From NCBI GenBank assembly GCA_011525625.1, contig WYAX01000012.1, forward strand, positions 744,001 through 808,000: a stretch of 64,000 bases of DNA, written 5' to 3'. Each line of letters opens with the position of its first letter. The stretch's first letter is position 1. The notes beneath the pieces were generated by a model. That model ran no database searches and was not told where the DNA came from. It was given only the letters and a program-made list of their open reading frames with translations. This document shows, piece after piece, positions 35,967 through 44,170 of this stretch. Source of the DNA: Nitrospira defluvii. Its GTDB lineage: Bacteria; Nitrospirota; Nitrospiria; Nitrospirales; Nitrospiraceae. Position numbers and translations under genes: made by a program.

Positions 35967-37880
35967 CTAGCTCACTGGGCGAAATCGCAGTGTGAATGTG
36001 GTTCCTGTGCCCTGGTTGCTGGTCACGGTCAGAGTTCCCCCATTATCCTCGACGAGCCGTTTGACGTTCGTGAGGCCGAGTCCGGTTCCGTAGGCCTTGG
36101 TGGTAAAGAACGGTTCGAAGATCCGTGCGAGGTGATCGGCGTGGATTCCGCTTCCCGTGTCCGCCACTTCAATGTCCACCTCGCCTTCCGAGCCCAATCT
36201 GGTGGTGAGAGTGAGCGTTCCTCCGTCGGGCATGGCTTCACGGGCATTGATCAGCACATTCATCAGCGCTTCTTTGATCTGCTCGGGATCGATGCGAATC
36301 GGCGGCAGGTTGGGGCCGAATCGGTGCGCAATTCGTATCCGCTCATGTCCTCCCTGTGCCTCCCATTGTTTGAGGGCCGCGCGCACCGCGTCTTCTGCGG
36401 AGGTGTCGGTGAGGTCCGGCGGCTTCTGCCTCGCGTAACGGAGAAAGTCGTGAAGGCGCTGCGAGAGTTTGTCGACCTCGTCGATGATATACCGGGCCAT
36501 CTCCTGCCGTATCGGTTCTTCCCGCGGTCCCTCTAGTACGATCTGTGCGGAGCTTCGGATGACGCCGAGCGGGTTGCGCAGGTCGTGAGCGAGAGCGGCC
36601 AGCAATTGTCCGACCGAGGCCAGCTTCTCCTGTCGGATCAACTCATGCTGCTGAGAGCGGATCGTGCGGAGGTTTTCTTCCAACACTGCCCGCATGGCGG
36701 CGAAGGTCGTGGCGAGGTCCTCGATCTCATCGCCCGTGCGGTAGTCCCGCGGTAACGACGCAATCACGGGTGGGAGAGCGTTGGGCGTCTCCGGCGTCGC
36801 GAGGTCGAGGCGTAGCCCTTCGGCTTCGCGTTGGAGTGCCGTAATGGGTTTCGCGATGCGGGAACCGACCACGAAGCCAAGGCCTGACAGGACGATGACC
36901 AGTCCGAAGCCGAACATTCCTACCCTGAACAACAAGGCGTAAACCGGTGCGTAGGTCTCTTCCGGTGCCTGACGGATAAAGGTATACCAGCGGTTTCCGT
37001 CAAGGCTGGAGGGCGTGAGGCGATGACTGAAGCGCACCGGCGCGGCCCCGACGATCGCATCGTGCCCGCCGTGTGCGTCGTCGTCTGCGACCAGCCAGAG
37101 AGGATGCTCCATCGCCAGCCGGTGCATCAGGCCTGACGGGATCAGGTGTGCGGTGGGCGGCAGCACCGGACAGATCAGGGGGGTGCCTTGGGTGTCGAGC
37201 AGCATGGCATGGCCGGTGTGTCCGATGTGGATCGGGAGGATCATCTGCGTGAGCAGGCTGCGACGGAGGACGAGGCCGACGACCCCGATCGCGGCATGGC
37301 CCGGATTGTCGACGATGGGCACGGCAATGTGAAACAGGACATCGCTGTTCCCCGAATCCGCGGCCATGTTGCTCACGTAGGCGCTCCCGGCTGGTGCCTC
37401 CATGGCTTCGCGCCACCAGGCCTGGTGTTCCTGTCGCGGCGGGACGGTAGGGTCCGTGGAGGCAATGACGAGTCCCTGGTAGTCGGCTACGGTGATACGC
37501 GCATAGTGCCGCGATTCGCGGGCCCAGATGTCGAGAAGGTGCGGCGTCATTGAGTCGGGAGTCAACCGCCGAATCTGCCGGGGAGAGGCAGGTGTTCGAG
37601 CGCTGCGGATGTCCGCAGCGGATGAGTCCTGCGTGTGTTGAGATGCCAGGGTTGCGGCCAGGTGAGCGGCGCGATCGATTTCATCGTCCACGGCGGTCGC
37701 CAGACGAATCGATGTGGAGCGTGCGATTTCCTGAAACCCTTCGCCGATGGCTTGCTTGAGGGTGGCGGTGCTGGAGTGGTAGGTCGCCCAGAGCGCGACC
37801 ATGCCGGGCACGATGCCGACAATCAACAGCGCAACGAAGAACTTTCTCTGAAGCCGCCCGGTTCGTGCTGGAGGGTGCAT
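35967..37880 (-). CDS. Membrane sensor histidine kinase (Cache-like, HAMP), NtrB-type partner
   Basis: 637 residues. Helix 1 (about 14-33), periplasmic Cache-like sensor (35-300), helix 2 (about 313-335), HAMP with the inter-domain segment to about 400, then HisKA and HATPase. H-box AHDLRNPLGVIRSS, N-box MNVLINAREAMPDGG, G1 DTGSGIHAD, G2 GTGLGLTNVKRLV. The N-box and lack of a receiver are typical of kinases that serve sigma-54 activators. The ATG overlaps the stop of that activator gene (TGATG). The sensor is paralogous to the kinase at 24994. The gene ends against the repeat-rich gap. Confidence 0.93.
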   Translation of the reverse strand: MHPPARTGRLQRKFFVALLIVGIVPGMVALWATYHSSTATLKQAIGEGFQEIARSTSIRLATAVDDEIDRAAHLAATLASQHTQDSSAADIRSARTPASPRQIRRLTPDSMTPHLLDIWARESRHYARITVADYQGLVIASTDPTVPPRQEHQAWWREAMEAPAGSAYVSNMAADSGNSDVLFHIAVPIVDNPGHAAIGVVGLVLRRSLLTQMILPIHIGHTGHAMLLDTQGTPLICPVLPPTAHLIPSGLMHRLAMEHPLWLVADDDAHGGHDAIVGAAPVRFSHRLTPSSLDGNRWYTFIRQAPEETYAPVYALLFRVGMFGFGLVIVLSGLGFVVGSRIAKPITALQREAEGLRLDLATPETPNALPPVIASLPRDYRTGDEIEDLATTFAAMRAVLEENLRTIRSQQHELIRQEKLASVGQLLAALAHDLRNPLGVIRSSAQIVLEGPREEPIRQEMARYIIDEVDKLSQRLHDFLRYARQKPPDLTDTSAEDAVRAALKQWEAQGGHERIRIAHRFGPNLPPIRIDPEQIKEALMNVLINAREAMPDGGTLTLTTRLGSEGEVDIEVADTGSGIHADHLARIFEPFFTTKAYGTGLGLTNVKRLVEDNGGTLTVTSNQGTGTTFTLRFRPVS

Positions 37881-39265
37881 CAGCCTTGAGGCTGCGAGAG
37901 GTTGTGTTTGGCCATTCGATACCGCAATGTGTTGCGGGTCATCTTCAGGAGTCGGCTCGCTTCGGACACATTCCCCCCGCTTTTCTGAAGGGCTTCCTGG
38001 AGCATCGCTTTTTCCACTTCCTCGACCGAGAGTCCCAGCGACAGCAGTGATGGCGCGTCTGTCTGTATGCCGGAAGGGTGAGGCGGCGTGGCCTGCAGGG
38101 AGGCCGGAAGGTGCTCGGGCAGAATCGTGTCCTGCTTACAGGTGATGGTCAGCCATTCCACGACGTTATGAAGTTCCCGGACGTTTCCGGGCCAGGCATA
38201 GGACTTCAGGATGGCCAGGGTGTCGGGGGCGATCCCTTTGATGCGGCTGCCACGCTCGCGACGGGCCTGGTTGAGGAACTGGGTGAGAATCGGCTCAATG
38301 TCTTCCGGACGTTCCCGTAGGGGCGGCATGCGAAGCTGGTAAACGTTCAAACGGTAATACAGGTCCAGACGGAACCGTCCGGATTTGATGAGATCGGGTA
38401 ACTCCTGGTTGGTGGCCGCGATGACCCTGATGTCCACGGAGATGCTGCGGACACCGCCCAGCGGCTCCACGACATGCTGCTCGAGCACCCGTAGCAGTTT
38501 TGCCTGGGCCGTGAGGCTGAGCTCGCCGATTTCATCCAAAAACAGCGTGCCTCGATCGGCGATCTGAAAGCGGCCCGGCTTGGATTTCTTGGCATCGGTA
38601 AAGGCGCCCTTTTCATAGCCGAACAGTTCGGATTCAAGGAGGTGTTCAGGAATGCCGGCGCAATTCACGGCTACCATCGGTCCGTGAGCACGCGGGCTGA
38701 CCAGGTGAATGGCGCGTGCCAGCAGATCCTTGCCTGTGCCGCTTTCCCCCGTGATCAGCACGGTGGCATCGGTGGCCGCGACTTCCTTCGCCAGCCGCTT
38801 CACGAGTTCCATTTCCTTGGACACGCTGACCATGCGGTCAAACCCGAACTGCTCCTGGAGGCCTGCGCGCAGGGCCCGGTTGTCCCGGGCGAGTTGGCGG
38901 ACTTGCAGTGCGCGGGCGATCACGATCTTGAGCTCTTCGTTGTCGACCGGCTTGGAGATGTAGTCATAGGCGCCCTTCTGCATCGCCTCGACGGCCGACT
39001 TCACGGTTCCATACCCGGTGACGATGAGAACCGGTACGTCGGGTACTTGTTGGCGGGCGGCTTCCAACACCTGCATGCCCGACACCGCGCCCAGTTGCAG
39101 GTCCGTGATGATCATGTCGAGGGCGTCATGGTCTTGGATCAGGTGAAGGGCTTCGTCTCCGGAGTGCGCCAGCAGCAGCTGGTACCCGGCAGGTTTCAAC
39201 ACGAGCTCAAAGAGCCGCCGCATGCGCTCTTCATCTTCCACGATCAGGAGAGTGGGTGCCTGCAT
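37880..39265 (-). CDS. NtrC-family sigma-54-dependent response regulator
   Basis: 461 residues from the ATG at 39265. Receiver (1-120) with phospho-Asp in MIITDLQLG; AAA+ domain (about 145-380) with Walker A GESGTGKD, the sigma-54 contact loop GAFTDA (usual GAFTGA with one change seen in many active members), Walker B GTLFLDEIGEL and the sensor segment RPEDI. The C-terminal Fis-type HTH (about 415-455) reads GGNVSEASRLLKMTRNTLRYRM. It activates sigma-54 promoters when phosphorylated by the coupled kinase downstream. A sigma-54 promoter motif lies 1.7 kb away at 40933. Confidence 0.95.
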   Translation of the reverse strand: MQAPTLLIVEDEERMRRLFELVLKPAGYQLLLAHSGDEALHLIQDHDALDMIITDLQLGAVSGMQVLEAARQQVPDVPVLIVTGYGTVKSAVEAMQKGAYDYISKPVDNEELKIVIARALQVRQLARDNRALRAGLQEQFGFDRMVSVSKEMELVKRLAKEVAATDATVLITGESGTGKDLLARAIHLVSPRAHGPMVAVNCAGIPEHLLESELFGYEKGAFTDAKKSKPGRFQIADRGTLFLDEIGELSLTAQAKLLRVLEQHVVEPLGGVRSISVDIRVIAATNQELPDLIKSGRFRLDLYYRLNVYQLRMPPLRERPEDIEPILTQFLNQARRERGSRIKGIAPDTLAILKSYAWPGNVRELHNVVEWLTITCKQDTILPEHLPASLQATPPHPSGIQTDAPSLLSLGLSVEEVEKAMLQEALQKSGGNVSEASRLLKMTRNTLRYRMAKHNLSQPQG

Positions 39266-39359
39266 GGCCTCGTAGCCGGTTGTGGTGGATCCTCGAACGA
39301 GCGAGAACGTGATGCCGTAGCCTACCACTATCGGCAGGGGAGGAACAGTGGGGGCGGGG

Positions 39360-40364
39360 TTAGCGGGGGCCGGTCGGCGGCGGTGCGGGGGTATTGGCTG
39401 AGGCCCAGGACAGGTTGCGCAGGAATCCGGAGTACTTCGCGCGCTTGATGGGGCTCCGTGAGAACGTAGCCATGAAGGTCTGCTCGTCCATTTCGGCGAG
39501 GTGCGTGAGGTTGGGGGCTGTCGTGAGCGAGCTGGGCTGGAAGCCCGGTTCGCCGGTGGGCGTGGCCTGATGATTGTAGGGGCAGATGTCTAGACAATCG
39601 TCGCACCCGAAAATCCGGTTGCCGATGCCGCGGCGGAGCTCCTCAGGTAAGACGGACTCACTGCCGCGAAGTTCGATGGTCAGGTAGGAGATACAGCGCC
39701 CGGCATCGACGACATAGGGCTCGGTAATGGCGCCTGTCGGACACGCTTGAATGCAGAGGGTGCAACTACCGCAGAGATCCGTTCCAGCTTCGTCAGGCTC
39801 CAATTCCACGGTCGTCAGAATTTCTCCCAGCAGAAGCCAGGAGCCGAATTGTGCCGATACGAGATTGGAATGTTTGCCGATCCAGCCGAGGCCGGCCTGT
39901 TGGGCCCAGGCCTTTTCCATGACCGGTCCCGTATCGACATAGGCACGATGATTGTGGCCGGGGGCCAGCGTACTGAGGTGCGCCGCCAGCTGCCTGAGGC
40001 GATCACCGAGAATGTCATGGTAGTCGCGACCCCAGGCATAGCGGGCGATGCGCCCGTTGCCTTGCCGTTCATCGGCGCGTTCGTCGGTGTAATAGTTCAT
40101 CGCGAGTGAAATGATGGAGCGGCAGCCGGGCAACACCAGGGCCGGGTCCGCTCGTCTCTGCGGATCACGGGCCATCCAGGCCATGGTGGCGTGGAAGCCG
40201 CGTTGAAGCCATGCCGTTAACCGTGCGAGCAGGCTGGCGGGGGAAGTGTGTGGTTCCGGAAAGGGGTCTCCCTGATTCTGCGTCGACAGCCTGGCGACGC
40301 CGACGACGTCGAAGCCCAGGTCTCGCGCAGCCTGTTTGATTTGCGCGGTGAGCGTCAGGGACAT
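39360..40364 (-). CDS. queG: Epoxyqueuosine reductase
   Basis: 334 residues from the ATG at 40364. The N-terminal cobalamin-binding half (KQAARDLGFDVVGVARLS, SIISLAMNYY, YAWGRDYHDIL, VDTGPVMEKAWAQQAGLGWIGKH) precedes two 4Fe-4S sites: CGSCTLCIQACPTGAI and CDDCLDICPYN. QueG reduces epoxyqueuosine to queuosine in tRNA using cobalamin. The length is close to other QueG proteins. The start codon overlaps the stop of the upstream Cys-rich protein gene as TGATG, an unexpected partner. Confidence 0.95.
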   Translation of the reverse strand: MSLTLTAQIKQAARDLGFDVVGVARLSTQNQGDPFPEPHTSPASLLARLTAWLQRGFHATMAWMARDPQRRADPALVLPGCRSIISLAMNYYTDERADERQGNGRIARYAWGRDYHDILGDRLRQLAAHLSTLAPGHNHRAYVDTGPVMEKAWAQQAGLGWIGKHSNLVSAQFGSWLLLGEILTTVELEPDEAGTDLCGSCTLCIQACPTGAITEPYVVDAGRCISYLTIELRGSESVLPEELRRGIGNRIFGCDDCLDICPYNHQATPTGEPGFQPSSLTTAPNLTHLAEMDEQTFMATFSRSPIKRAKYSGFLRNLSWASANTPAPPPTGPR

Positions 40365-40738
40365 CAGGGTTTCGTGCACTCGAACCGCACCATGAACTGC
40401 CCGGTGCAATGGCTGGAGTCGCACCGGGTGCAGTGGCCGGTGATGCGGGTTTTCCAGTCCGTCCCCTTTTTGTCGAAGGTGCAGAAGGTGCGCCCGGCCT
40501 TCGACACGGTCGTCCAAGGTTTGTCTGTCCCGGGAAACTTGGCAATGACGCAGCCGCTCGGGATCGGCACTTGGCACTGGTGGGCGGGGTCGCCCTTGGC
40601 CATGCCGAAGCTGCAGGATTGCTCTGTAGTTGCGGCGGAATCGGTCGGGGCCTGCGCCTGGACGGCAGCCGATGTGAGGAACGACATGAGGATGACAGCC
40701 AGTGCGACACACAGCGGAGAACGATTCCGTCGATCCAT
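40364..40738 (-). CDS. Small exported Cys-rich protein, function unknown
   Basis: 124 residues from the ATG at 40738 with CTGGAG upstream. Signal peptide about 9-30 (LCVALAVILMSFLTSAAVQAQ). The mature part of about 94 residues carries eight cysteines (SCSF, QCQV, GCVI, FCTF, HCTRC, HCTG, ECTK), enough for four disulfides, or for metal binding via the HC-x2-C/HC cluster. No family recognised. It is translationally coupled to queG (TGATG). Confidence 0.75.
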   Translation of the reverse strand: MDRRNRSPLCVALAVILMSFLTSAAVQAQAPTDSAATTEQSCSFGMAKGDPAHQCQVPIPSGCVIAKFPGTDKPWTTVSKAGRTFCTFDKKGTDWKTRITGHCTRCDSSHCTGQFMVRFECTKP

Positions 40739-40932
40739 ACCCGATGACTCCAGAAAAAGCGCCATCCTACCACAGCCATCGTTTCTACCGCGAACCTCCG
40801 CAACCGAATTATCCACCGTCTAACCCCGGGAGGTGCCGATTCTGTCCATGCGGTGTTCAAAAATCACCGTCTGGTCGGGGCGTGCCCGCAGAAGGCAAGG
40901 CCGAACTCAACGTCGAGGCAGACGAATCTGAA

Positions 40933-40947
40933 TGGCATGCTAGTTGC
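40933..40947 (+). promoter_or_regulatory. Sigma-54-type promoter ahead of the REC-PAS regulator
   Basis: TGGCATG, 4 nt, TTGC: the -24 GG and -12 GC are separated by exactly 10 nt, as required by sigma-54. Transcription would start near 40959, leaving a leader of about 78 nt to the ATG at 41037. An NtrC-type activator is encoded nearby at 37880-39265. Confidence 0.65.
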
Positions 40948-41036
40948 GTTATTTTCAGGGCATCGCCGGCGTATGGATACGTGTGTGAGAGATGGCCTGC
41001 CCGCCGATGGCAGTGCCAGGGCCCTTGGGTGAGAGC

Positions 41037-41801
41037 ATGACACGCGAAAAAATTCTGATCGTGGACGACGAAATGGTGGTGGCCGAGGACATCAGACGTC
41101 AACTCGGCTCGTTCGGGTATACGGTGATCGGCGTCGTCTCGTCGGGAAGCGATGCCGTGCACGTGGCCGGAGAACACCGGCCCGACCTCATCCTCATGGA
41201 CGTCAAGCTGAAGGGCCCGATCGACGGGATCGATGCAGCCCGCACGATCCACGCACAGTACGGGATTCCCGTCATCTATCTCACGGCGTTCTCGGATGAG
41301 GACACGTTGGAGCGGGCGAGGCAGACGCGTCCTTTGGCCTATTTGATCAAACCCTTCGTCAGCAGCGATCTGCGGGCGGCACTGGAAATCGCGCTGTTTC
41401 GTCATCGTGTCTCGCGTATTGCCGAGCAACGCGGACGCTGGCTCGATGCCGTGGTGCGGTCCATGGGGGATGCCGTCGTGACCGTCGACTTGCTGGGCCG
41501 CGTGACGTTGCTCAATCCGGCGGCGGAGCAATTGACCGGCTGGTCGCAATCGGATGCATTGGGAAAGGCCATTCAGGAGGTGATGATCTTGCTGGATCCG
41601 CAGCAGCGAACCCCGATCCTGCACCCGGCCTTGCATACGCCAGGGCCTCACCCTCACCCACAGCCCGGTGCGCGACCGTTTCTCCTTCTCGATCGTCGGG
41701 GAGAGGAGCGCCTGATTTGCGAGAGTACGGCCGTGATTCAGGATGAGCGGGGAACGGCGTCGGGCGTGGTTCTGGTGTTTCGTCCCGCGGCGAACGTGTG
41801 A
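41037..41801 (+). CDS. Response regulator with receiver and PAS domains, no output domain
   Basis: 254 residues from the ATG at 41037. Receiver (about 1-125): acidic DDE near residue 10, phospho-Asp in LILMDVKLKGPIDG and Lys in YLIKPFVSSDL. A PAS-like domain (about 138-250) follows: VVRSMGDAVVTVDLLGRVTLLNPAAEQLTGW. No kinase, DNA-binding or cyclase domain is attached. Such REC-PAS proteins usually act as intermediates. It is divergent from the Cys-rich/queG pair and lies behind a sigma-54 motif. Confidence 0.9.
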   Translation: MTREKILIVDDEMVVAEDIRRQLGSFGYTVIGVVSSGSDAVHVAGEHRPDLILMDVKLKGPIDGIDAARTIHAQYGIPVIYLTAFSDEDTLERARQTRPLAYLIKPFVSSDLRAALEIALFRHRVSRIAEQRGRWLDAVVRSMGDAVVTVDLLGRVTLLNPAAEQLTGWSQSDALGKAIQEVMILLDPQQRTPILHPALHTPGPHPHPQPGARPFLLLDRRGEERLICESTAVIQDERGTASGVVLVFRPAANV

Positions 41802-41917
41802 TTCAATGACCTGCCCCTTGCAGGGGCTTGTGTCAAAAGTGTTTCGTCGCCCCCTCCTCGACTCTCGCACTCACCGCCGCCGATGGGTATACTTCTGGAA
41901 CACCTGGAACCTTACCG

Positions 41918-42520
41918 ATGCGTTCGATCATACGGTGCCTCTGTCGCGTGAGCATGGTGGTCGCCGGCCTGACGGTCTCCATGCTCGGCCCTGGTCTTCA
42001 TGTCCGGGCGGGAGAAGTAGGGGCTATCCACCTGCTTCGTGAGCTTGTCGTGCAAGCGGAGCCGAACGGTGGCGTGCGGGCGACGGCCACACTCCTGTTT
42101 CCCGGGAATCCCTCCGTGCTTCATTCGATTCTGACTGAGTATCAGAAGTGGCCGGAACTGTTCGAAACCGAGATGCGCATGGCAGAGGTCGAGGAGCACG
42201 AGGGGCATGTGCTCACCGATGTCTATATCTCTCATCCGTTGCTGCCGGGCGAACAGCGACTCATCTGTGAGTCACAGGCGTTGCCGGGGGGCGGACTCGT
42301 GACTGAACTCAAGGGGGGGGATTTCAAGCAATACCATCGGGCCTGGAAGCTTGAAGCGGCCGGCGACGGAAGCCAAACCAGAGCGGAATTTGAACTGCTC
42401 GTCGAGCCCAAGACGATGATTCCGGACTGGGTGATTGCGGTCGCCATGGAGCGGGAACTCAACGAGCATTTCCGCCTGGTGCGGCAACGAGCGTTGGATC
42501 GGGTTACGAAGGAAAGGTGA
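41918..42520 (+). CDS. Exported SRPBCC/START-like protein
   Basis: 200 residues from the ATG at 41918. Signal peptide about 1-30. The mature protein resembles SRPBCC (polyketide cyclase/START-like) domains: ATATLLFPGNPSVLHSILTEYQKWPELF, then VYISHPLLPGEQRLICESQALPG and a C-terminal amphipathic helix (AVAMERELNEHFRLVRQRALDRV). These proteins bind hydrophobic ligands. A -10-like TATACT lies at about 41889. The 3' end overlaps thiI tail-to-tail by 17 bp. Confidence 0.75.
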   Translation: MRSIIRCLCRVSMVVAGLTVSMLGPGLHVRAGEVGAIHLLRELVVQAEPNGGVRATATLLFPGNPSVLHSILTEYQKWPELFETEMRMAEVEEHEGHVLTDVYISHPLLPGEQRLICESQALPGGGLVTELKGGDFKQYHRAWKLEAAGDGSQTRAEFELLVEPKTMIPDWVIAVAMERELNEHFRLVRQRALDRVTKER

Positions 42521-43682
42521 ACGTGGACAGTTCGGCTTTGTCCACACCCTGTTTGACGAAGGCGCTGATCTCCAGGTTCCGTTCGATGCGGAGGATGTCG
42601 TCGAGTCTCGTTCGGGTACTGGGATGCAGGGGGACAAAGAGCTTGCAACAGTCCTGATCCGGCTCGATCGAAGTGGTGAAGCTCCCGATCTGCTGTGCCT
42701 GTTCGGTAATTTCGATCTTATCCATTCCGATCAACGGCCGGAGCACCGGAAGTTCCGCCGCCTCTTCGACCACGGACAGGTTTTCCGGCGTCTGTGAGGC
42801 CACCTGGCCGAGACTATCTCCGGTGACCAACGCCCAGCACCGTTCCCGTCTCGCGAGTTCCTGTGCGATCCGGATCATGATCCGTCGGTACAACACCACG
42901 CGGAAGGGCGCCGGCGCGTTGGCGACGATCTCCCGTTGAATCTCGCCGAACGGGACGATATGGAGCCGTGATTCGTACTGGTAGGCTGTCAACAATTGGA
43001 CCAACTCCTGGACCTTTTCCTCTGAGGCCCGACTGACCAGCGGGCGACCGGAGAAATGCACGAAGACGGCCTTGCATCCGCGTTTCATCATGCGATACGC
43101 GGCGACGGGCGAGTCGATGCCTCCCGAAATCAAACAGGCGACTTTTCCGCTCGTGCCCACCGGCATGCCGCCGGGCCCTTGAATTTTTCGTGCCGCGATA
43201 TGGGCCTCGTGAGTGAGTAACTCGATGTAGAGCGTCAGGTCGGGCTGTTTCAGCTTGACGGATTTTCCCGTGACATCGAAGAGGTAGCCGCCGACTTCGC
43301 GTTCGACGTCCATAGAAGTCAATGGCAGGCGTTTGTCCGCGCGTTTGGCGGTTACCCGGAACGAATGAAACGTGAGCCCGGCAAGCTGCTGTTCCGCGAC
43401 CTGTTTGAGCCGCGTAAGGTCAGGCGCGTGGAGATCCAGGGGGACCGATTCGGTGAGGAGGAAATTCGATACTCCGCAGGTCCGTCGGAGACGCTCCACG
43501 ACCTGCTCGGGCGAGACCTGATCGGGGATGGTGACCCGAATGCGCCCCTGTAGCGATTCGATTCGCCGTATCTTTAGATCGCGCAGCGCCAAACGGAGGT
43601 TGCGGACGAGTCGTTGTTCGAAGAAATCGCGGTTGCGGCCTTTGAGGGCGAGTTCATGGTAATGGACGATTGCGCAGTGCAT
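42504..43682 (-). CDS. thiI: tRNA sulfurtransferase ThiI without rhodanese domain
   Basis: 392 residues. The N-terminal ferredoxin-like and THUMP region (about 1-165: HYHELALKGRNRDFFEQRL) is followed by the PP-loop ATPase domain: ISGGIDSPVAAYRMMKRG and GDSLGQVASQTPENL. The length is right for the short form; E. coli ThiI has an extra rhodanese domain of about 100 residues with the catalytic Cys, absent here. It makes 4-thiouridine at tRNA position 8 and may feed thiazole synthesis. Sulfur transfer must use other cysteines or a separate rhodanese protein. Confidence 0.95.
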   Translation of the reverse strand: MHCAIVHYHELALKGRNRDFFEQRLVRNLRLALRDLKIRRIESLQGRIRVTIPDQVSPEQVVERLRRTCGVSNFLLTESVPLDLHAPDLTRLKQVAEQQLAGLTFHSFRVTAKRADKRLPLTSMDVEREVGGYLFDVTGKSVKLKQPDLTLYIELLTHEAHIAARKIQGPGGMPVGTSGKVACLISGGIDSPVAAYRMMKRGCKAVFVHFSGRPLVSRASEEKVQELVQLLTAYQYESRLHIVPFGEIQREIVANAPAPFRVVLYRRIMIRIAQELARRERCWALVTGDSLGQVASQTPENLSVVEEAAELPVLRPLIGMDKIEITEQAQQIGSFTTSIEPDQDCCKLFVPLHPSTRTRLDDILRIERNLEISAFVKQGVDKAELSTFTFPS

Positions 43683-43689
43683 ATCTTAG

Positions 43690-43717
43690 CGTGAAAGGGA
43701 AAACGTGAAAGGTAAGA
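43690..43717. repeat. CGTGAAA-type repeat, left flank of the four-helix-bundle gene
   Basis: Two CGTGAAA heptamers 15 bp apart followed by GGTAAGA. The same words occur in opposite orientation at 44139-44170, so the gene between is bracketed by an imperfect inverted repeat. Confidence 0.6.
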
Positions 43718-43759
43718 GGTTGAAGGAAATCAGCCTGCCGAAAATGTCATGCATGCAGT

Positions 43760-44122
43760 TCACGATTTCGCTCCCAGACTACGAATGAGGCCGCTGAGCA
43801 TCTTGTCGACTCGCTCAAGGAGTGCATTCAAGACCGCCCACTCTTTAGTCCCAAGATACTTAAGACGAACAGCAAGTTCCAGTTGCGTGTCGGGTTCGCT
43901 GAGCGAGCCTTTGGCGATATGGAGAAATTGAACAAACTCGCGCTTTGTTCGCCTCGCTGCGCCTTCGGCAATATTGCTTGGGATGCTGACTCCTGCGCGT
44001 CTGATCTGGCTCGTTAGGCCATACTGCTCTGTGGAAGGGAAGTGATCGGTGTTTTGATAGACGTGCTGCGCTAATTCAATTGCCGTTGTCCAGGCATCCA
44101 GTTTTTTGTGGGGCTTGTTCAT
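43760..44122 (-). CDS. Four-helix-bundle protein (23S rRNA IVP/S23 type)
   Basis: 120 residues. LDAWTTAIELAQHVYQ, LTSQIRRAGVSIPSNIAEGAARRTKREFVQFLHIAKGSLSE and LLERVDKMLSGLIRSL match the family first described from intervening sequences in 23S rRNA genes. Members are pentameric helical bundles thought to bind RNA or DNA; function is unknown. Here the gene is free-standing between thiI and trxB, all on the minus strand. It has no evident Shine-Dalgarno and is bracketed by CGTGAAA repeats in opposite orientation, a sign that it moved here as a small cassette (inference). Confidence 0.9.
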   Translation of the reverse strand: MNKPHKKLDAWTTAIELAQHVYQNTDHFPSTEQYGLTSQIRRAGVSIPSNIAEGAARRTKREFVQFLHIAKGSLSEPDTQLELAVRLKYLGTKEWAVLNALLERVDKMLSGLIRSLGAKS

Positions 44123-44138
44123 GCGTGAGCGTTAACAG

Positions 44139-44170
44139 AACGTTTCACTTTTCACGTCTTACGGTTCACG
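44139..44170. repeat. CGTGAAA-type repeat, right flank of the four-helix-bundle gene
   Basis: In reverse complement this reads as CGTGAA, GTAAGACGTGAAA and GTGAAACG words, the mirror of the left flank at 43690-43717. The repeat begins inside the last codons and stop of trxB. Confidence 0.6.
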
